Translations under genes and position numbers: made by a program | Source of the DNA: an uncultured Flavobacteriales bacterium | Lineage (GTDB): Bacteria > Bacteroidota > Bacteroidia > Flavobacteriales_D > Crocinitomicaceae | Length of the DNA: 64,000 nucleotides | Reading direction: 5' to 3' | Assembly: GCA_905478665.1 (NCBI GenBank) | Contig: CAJQJL010000008.1 | Location: 1 to 64,000, forward strand | Notes under the pieces: model-generated | Seen by the model: only the letters and a program-made list of their open reading frames with translations | The model's database searches: none | Told to the model about the DNA's origin: nothing | Part shown: piece by piece, positions 58,941 through 64,000 of the stretch | Layout of the letters: each line of letters begins with the position of its first letter | Numbering within the stretch: the stretch's first letter is position 1

Positions 58941-59681
58941 ATGAGAGCACTTTACTTCAAAGAAATCAGAAGTTTTTTAAGTTCAGTTATCGGATATGTT
59001 TTTATCCTGATCTACTTAATTGCTTCGGGAATAATGCACTGGGTAGCATCAACAGACGCGAACCTTCTGGAGGGATCTGAGGCGGACTTAATTCCCTTTT
59101 TCAATTCATCCCCTATCATTTTTCTAATCTTAATTCCAGCCATTACGATGCGGTCGATCGCTGAGGAACGAAGAACTGGAACAATCGAACTCTTGTTCAC
59201 CCGGCCTATTTCTGATATCAAGATTTTACTCGCAAAGTATTTTGCCAGCGTCACGTTGATGCTCATCGCAATTCTACCAACGATTGTCTACTACTATTCA
59301 ATGTATTCACTTTCACTGGAACCGGAAACATTTGATCACGGTGCTACGATAACATCCTACCTTGGACTGATCTTACTCGGGTCGGCCTTCGTTGCTATGG
59401 GGATCTTCACTTCCGCATTGACAAGCAGTCAAATAGTCGCCTTTATTCTCGCCTTGTTTTGCTGTTGGTTCTTTATGCCAGAAATTGGTGCCCTTGCATT
59501 GGTTGGATCATACAACGTAATGGGAAGTTTAGACTCTGTGACGCAGTACTTCGGAATGAGCTATCATTATGATGGGATTCAAAAAGGAGTGATTGACACG
59601 AAGAATATAGTATACTTCTTGTCGCTTATCACCTTCTTCATTTACGCAGCATTCATTGTTCTAAAAATATCCAAAAGATGA
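58941..59681 (+). CDS. gldF: Gliding-motility ABC transporter permease GldF
   Basis: ALYFKEIRSFLSSVIGYVFILIYL; SIAEERRTGTIELLFTRPISD; followed by gldG. Confidence 0.88.
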   Translation: MRALYFKEIRSFLSSVIGYVFILIYLIASGIMHWVASTDANLLEGSEADLIPFFNSSPIIFLILIPAITMRSIAEERRTGTIELLFTRPISDIKILLAKYFASVTLMLIAILPTIVYYYSMYSLSLEPETFDHGATITSYLGLILLGSAFVAMGIFTSALTSSQIVAFILALFCCWFFMPEIGALALVGSYNVMGSLDSVTQYFGMSYHYDGIQKGVIDTKNIVYFLSLITFFIYAAFIVLKISKR

Positions 59682-61885
59682 GTGGTTCAGATAAAAATGC
59701 ACGTTGGATAACCATTTTCGGACAGGTTATTCTTGGAATAGGAGTTTTAAAGCTGCTCTTTCTTGTATGGATATACATGATAGCACCTACTGCAAGTAGT
59801 GCGTCTTACATCTTTGAGTATGTTGGTTCAAGCGCAATCGGTGGGATGCTATTTATCAGCTTTGGAGCTCTCATTTGGAAGCGATCTACAAAAAAATTGA
59901 AACTCCTACTTTGGATCCTTTTCGCGTATATACTTATCTCGCTCAATCTCATCGCCATAGTTATAGGCATTGATGCATTTGCTGGGTATCTTTTAGCATC
60001 CTGGTTTCATTTACCCATCGCACTGATGTTAACCATTATGGCATTGGGTAAATTGAGTAGTTTACCCTCAGAATCTGACGGTACTTATGCACTTCAAAGC
60101 CGTAAAAAAACGGCGACGAAGCTTTATTTCTTCTCGCTATTAGCCGTTGTTTACATTGGGGTTGTCCTGGTGAACGTCATTAGCTCGAACATGTCTAGGC
60201 GTTATGACATGACTGAAGATCAACGCTATTCTTTAGCAAACGGAACCATTGAATTCCTAAATGATGCTGAGAATTTCAAAAGTCGATTGAATATCAAAAT
60301 TTACCTGGAAGGAAATCTCCCCGCTGAGTTAAGCTATTTCAGAGATGCTGTAGAGGAAAAGCTCAAGGAGTTTAAGCAACATACGGGCGATCGCATTGAG
60401 TATCAGTTTATCGATCCACACGTTGGTACCGAACAGGAACAAGAAGAGCTTTTTCAAACACTTTTCGCGAAAGGAAAGGGAATTCTCCCGATGGACCTCG
60501 TGTACATGAAAGATGGTTCACAAAGTCAAATGATGTTGTGGCCAGGTGCTATTATTGAATACGGCGGATCTACGGTCAACAGTATTCAATTGCTTCCAGG
60601 ATCAAAGACAGGACAGCCGTTTCAGTTGAACGGAATGTCGGATATTATTCAAAACTCGATCAATAACTTGGAATACATGTTGGTGAGCTCGCTCCGACGT
60701 GCAACACAAGAAACGAAACCGCGAATTGCCTTTTTGCAGGGACATGGTGAATTGACCTATGCACAGACGCAACGTTGTCGTGCGTTGATCTCTCCGTATT
60801 ATTCCATCGCAGACATTACAATCAATGATTCTCTCGCAGCATTGGACAATGTTGACGGTTTAATCATTGCTCAGCCTCGTAAAACATTTACACAAAAAGA
60901 ACTGTTCATCATTGATCAATTTGTGATGCGTGGAGGTCGACTGATGTGCTTTATTGACAAGCTCTTCCTTCCAGAAGACACTTTAAATACGCAAGGACAA
61001 ACACATACGACACGTTACGCACAAGGGAAACTAGGAATTGACGGAATGCTCTTCGATTATGGACTAAAAGTCAATGACAAATATGTAATGGACGTGCGCT
61101 GTGTCCCCAAACAAGTGCCTTTTGCAAATCAATCCATGATCCCATGGTTCTTCCATGTATTGGCAACACCAACAGATCATCCGATATCTCGTAATGTTGA
61201 ACCCGTTGCTCTAAAATACACTGGAGAGGTGGAATTTGTTACAACGAATCCTTCTGTAGCTTTAACACCAATATTAACTTCCAGCACCAATTCTACCGTT
61301 ACAGGTTCGGCGCCGCTTGTTAACCTTGCTTTTCCGCTCAACTACGGAAAGAACCCTGAGCTTGTTCCAAATCCAGACAGCGAAGCAAACAAGATGTGCC
61401 TTGCGGGTCTTGCGGAAGGGAAATTTGTCTCACACTTTAGAAATAGAATTGTTGATGAATATGCTTTGAACAAAGCGGTAACAATTCTTGACTCCAGTGA
61501 GGTTGAAGGAAAAGTATTTGTGATTGGAAACGGTCGTTTCATTGCGAATCAATACGACTCTATGCCGAACAGAACAGGAACGGCTTTCATGTATCGTCCA
61601 AAGCAGATCAATGATTTGCAAGTGAGCGAAGAACTCATGAAGTTGAACATTCCCCATTTCTTCGGTAATCAAGAGTTCTTCCAAAACTTAACAGATTACA
61701 TGATGGGAGACAACTCTGTACTGGATATCCGAAGTCGACAAATTGACATTCACGAAATTGACAATGAACAGGTTAAGGAATTTGCAAGCTTCTACAAGCT
61801 GCTTAACATAGGATTACCTATTGGTATCATTCTACTCCTGGCCCTTATCATTAATTACATCCGTAAACGCAAGTTTGCCCAATAA
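59678..61885 (+). CDS. gldG: Gliding-motility ABC transporter substrate-binding protein GldG
   Basis: SRRYDMTEDQRYSLANGTIEFL; IAFLQGHGEL; 4-nt overlap with gldF. Confidence 0.9.
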   Translation: MSGSDKNARWITIFGQVILGIGVLKLLFLVWIYMIAPTASSASYIFEYVGSSAIGGMLFISFGALIWKRSTKKLKLLLWILFAYILISLNLIAIVIGIDAFAGYLLASWFHLPIALMLTIMALGKLSSLPSESDGTYALQSRKKTATKLYFFSLLAVVYIGVVLVNVISSNMSRRYDMTEDQRYSLANGTIEFLNDAENFKSRLNIKIYLEGNLPAELSYFRDAVEEKLKEFKQHTGDRIEYQFIDPHVGTEQEQEELFQTLFAKGKGILPMDLVYMKDGSQSQMMLWPGAIIEYGGSTVNSIQLLPGSKTGQPFQLNGMSDIIQNSINNLEYMLVSSLRRATQETKPRIAFLQGHGELTYAQTQRCRALISPYYSIADITINDSLAALDNVDGLIIAQPRKTFTQKELFIIDQFVMRGGRLMCFIDKLFLPEDTLNTQGQTHTTRYAQGKLGIDGMLFDYGLKVNDKYVMDVRCVPKQVPFANQSMIPWFFHVLATPTDHPISRNVEPVALKYTGEVEFVTTNPSVALTPILTSSTNSTVTGSAPLVNLAFPLNYGKNPELVPNPDSEANKMCLAGLAEGKFVSHFRNRIVDEYALNKAVTILDSSEVEGKVFVIGNGRFIANQYDSMPNRTGTAFMYRPKQINDLQVSEELMKLNIPHFFGNQEFFQNLTDYMMGDNSVLDIRSRQIDIHEIDNEQVKEFASFYKLLNIGLPIGIILLLALIINYIRKRKFAQ

Positions 61886-61893
61886 GCATTGCC

Positions 61894-62946
61894 ATGAAGA
61901 AAATTATCACAATTGTTATAGCCGTTAGTGTGCTCTCTTTTCTAGGATACTATGCCTACAAACTATCTTCAAACAAAGGAAAATCAGATACGGAACTCAT
62001 TGAGTTTAACATTGAGGATGTCGAAGGTGTTGATCGTGTCATCATCTCGGATGCATTCGGAAAAACCTTTGAAGTGATCAAGGGAGACAAAGGAATTTGG
62101 ACAGACAAAAATGGTGGATGCATTGCTCAGGAGCCTGTTGGCTTTATGTTAGAGGCGATTAAGAACATCGAGTTCAAAGGATACTTGCCAGACAATTCGC
62201 ATGCGCATTACACAAAGATGATGTCTACCCAGCACACGAAGGTTGAAATATTCGAGAATGGTGAATGGGCAAAAACATGGTACATGGGACCTGCCGCACA
62301 AGATCATTACGGACAAATTATGCTACTGGATGACAAGGTCTACGGAAAGAGTACAACGCCTGTCATGATGAAAATTAAAGGCCTCAACGGCATCATTGAA
62401 CCACGCTTTTTCGCTGATGCACGTAAATGGATGTGTACAAACATTTTTAGCGTTCCAATCAGTAAAATCTCAAAGGTAGACATCAAGTTCAACGAGGAAA
62501 AAGAAAGAAGCTTTACTGTTGTGAAAGACGGAAGCAAAATGAATGTATATCAGCAAGGGAAGGTCCTCAACAATGTTGATACAGCAATGATCTTTAGATA
62601 CTTGAACAATTATCAAAAGATTCACTTCGAAAAACCAAATTACACGCTCAATGACAAACAAATTGACAGTGTAAAAGCGACAAGACCCTTTTGCGTATTG
62701 ACCTTGAAGGAAACATCTGGAAAGACAACGAAGCTGAGATGTTTCAGAACAAAACGAAAGGAAGTGTCACAACAAGGTGTTATTGAATATAAGAACAATG
62801 ATCACGACCGCTTTTGGTGCCAATTGCCAAACGGTGAACTTGTACACTGTCAGTACTTCGTTTTCAATCCTCTCTTTCTAGGTCACATCTATTTCCCAAT
62901 GGATGTTTCTATGCTTGAGACAGCCGATGGCATCCCTGAAGAGTAG
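61894..62946 (+). CDS. DUF4340-like protein downstream of gldG
   Basis: KGIWTDKNGGCIAQEPVGFMLEAIKNIEFKG; genomic position gldG-x-dnaN. Confidence 0.6.
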   Translation: MKKIITIVIAVSVLSFLGYYAYKLSSNKGKSDTELIEFNIEDVEGVDRVIISDAFGKTFEVIKGDKGIWTDKNGGCIAQEPVGFMLEAIKNIEFKGYLPDNSHAHYTKMMSTQHTKVEIFENGEWAKTWYMGPAAQDHYGQIMLLDDKVYGKSTTPVMMKIKGLNGIIEPRFFADARKWMCTNIFSVPISKISKVDIKFNEEKERSFTVVKDGSKMNVYQQGKVLNNVDTAMIFRYLNNYQKIHFEKPNYTLNDKQIDSVKATRPFCVLTLKETSGKTTKLRCFRTKRKEVSQQGVIEYKNNDHDRFWCQLPNGELVHCQYFVFNPLFLGHIYFPMDVSMLETADGIPEE

Positions 62947-63014
62947 CTAACAATTTGTTGATAACTCGTTGAAACCTCAGCGATTTTAGGTCATTCATAT
63001 TGACCCGAAATTGA

Positions 63015-63022
63015 TAGCTTTG
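63015..63022 (+). promoter_or_regulatory. Bacteroidetes-type -7 element TAGCTTTG upstream of dnaN
   Basis: TAnnTTTG 24 nt before start. Confidence 0.45.
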
Positions 63023-63045
63023 GGGTACAAATACAATTGTTTGAA

Positions 63046-64000
63046 ATGAATTTTGTAATCTCTAGTGCTTCACTGTTAAAGCACCTTCAAGGAATCTCTG
63101 GTGTACTTAGTACCAGTAATACATTGCCGATACTGGATAACTTCCTTTTTGAAATAAATGACGGTCGCCTAACAGTTTCTGCTTCCGATCTTGAAACAAC
63201 AATGCGTACTTCAATGAATATTGAAGCAAAGGAAGAAGGCAAGATTGCCATTCCAGCAAAGTTACTTCTCGACGTATTGAAGAATCTTCCAGATCAACCG
63301 TGTACGTTCACTGTTAGTATGGACAATTTCTCTATTGAGATTGCCTACGACAATGGAAAATCAAAAATGGTTGGATACAACGGTGAAGATTTCCCAAGAA
63401 CGCCAGGGCTGGAGAATGCCAATTCTATTCGTATTTCAGGAAGTATTCTTGGAAATGCGATCAACAAGACTTTATTCGCGACAGGTGTTGATGATTTGAG
63501 ACCTGTAATGAGCGGTGTGTTCTGTGAGTTCTCTCCAGAAAGTATCACCTTCGTTGCAACAGACGCGCACAAATTAGTACGTTACACACGAACAGATTCA
63601 CAAGCTTCAGGTAGCTCTTCTTTTATTCTACCTAAAAAACCTTTAAATCTTTTGAAGACGAACTTGTCGGGTGACGAAGAAGTACAATTGGAATACAACG
63701 ATTCAAACGCGGTATTTACATTTAATGACATTGTACTTATTTGCCGATTGATTGATGGTAAATATCCAAATTATGAGGCTGTGATTCCGAAAGAGAATCC
63801 GAATGTCCTTACAATTGATAGACTTCAGTTTTTAAGTTCAATTAAGCGTGTTTCGATCTTCGCGAACAAGACAACGCATCAGATCAAATTGAAACTTGCT
63901 GGATCAGAGCTTTCACTTTCTGCTGAGGATATTGATTTCTCAAACGAAGCCAACGAACGATTGACATGTAATTACTCGGGTGAAGACATGGAAATAGGGT
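63046..64000 (+). CDS. dnaN: DNA polymerase III sliding clamp beta subunit (truncated by window end)
   Basis: MNFVISSASLLKHLQGISGVLSTSNTLPILDNFLFEI; not in the ORF track because there is no stop in the window. Confidence 0.95.
   Translation, partial: MNFVISSASLLKHLQGISGVLSTSNTLPILDNFLFEINDGRLTVSASDLETTMRTSMNIEAKEEGKIAIPAKLLLDVLKNLPDQPCTFTVSMDNFSIEIAYDNGKSKMVGYNGEDFPRTPGLENANSIRISGSILGNAINKTLFATGVDDLRPVMSGVFCEFSPESITFVATDAHKLVRYTRTDSQASGSSSFILPKKPLNLLKTNLSGDEEVQLEYNDSNAVFTFNDIVLICRLIDGKYPNYEAVIPKENPNVLTIDRLQFLSSIKRVSIFANKTTHQIKLKLAGSELSLSAEDIDFSNEANERLTCNYSGEDMEIG

Noticed and set aside
1-64000. tRNA, rRNA, prophage or transposase genes
   Set aside because: No cloverleaf-like segments, rRNA stretches, phage structural proteins or DDE/tyrosine recombinase ORFs were recognised by eye; a tRNAscan or Rfam run was not possible.

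Overview
A 64 kb stretch of a Bacteroidetes chromosome. Flavobacteriales affinity is inferred from T9SS sorting-domain proteins, gldFG, bshB1, the ccsBA fusion and ccoNO. Most of it is ordinary core genome. It includes a partial TonB receptor, an aminotransferase, an AlkP/sulfotransferase operon, paaABC between two Crp/Fnr regulators, a complete hemN-ccoI-ccoS-ccoNO-ccoQ-ccoP-ccoG-ccoH cbb3 oxidase locus, a bacillithiol gene, ccsBA, an AsmA-like protein, purC, phoH, gldF-gldG-DUF4340, and a partial dnaN at the right edge. The accessory region is about 37-55 kb. The standout is 47.3-50.7 kb, where three co-oriented (minus-strand) units look like integron gene cassettes. Each unit begins with a GTT-containing core that is exactly reverse-complementary to a core just after its own last stop codon: GTTAGGTG/CACCTAAC, GTTGTGCAT/ATGCACAAC and GTTAGCA/TGCTAAC. 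The units are separated by two ~195-200 bp attC-like imperfect palindromes sharing TAGGGC/GCCCTA arms and an inner GCCAAA..TTTGGCGGT element. No integron integrase ORF is visible. One cassette carries two overlapping genes (a nucleotidyltransferase-like protein and a DUF262 protein) that make a plausible anti-phage candidate. Other signals: a five-copy 63-bp minisatellite, paired GTACACT palindromes on both sides of purC, a 21-bp-spaced GCGCCAAT direct repeat before an AraC-type gene, a Gre-like gene inside paaABC, and an alpha/beta hydrolase with no ATG/GTG/TTG at its apparent N-terminus. All assignments come from reading the sequence; no database search was run.
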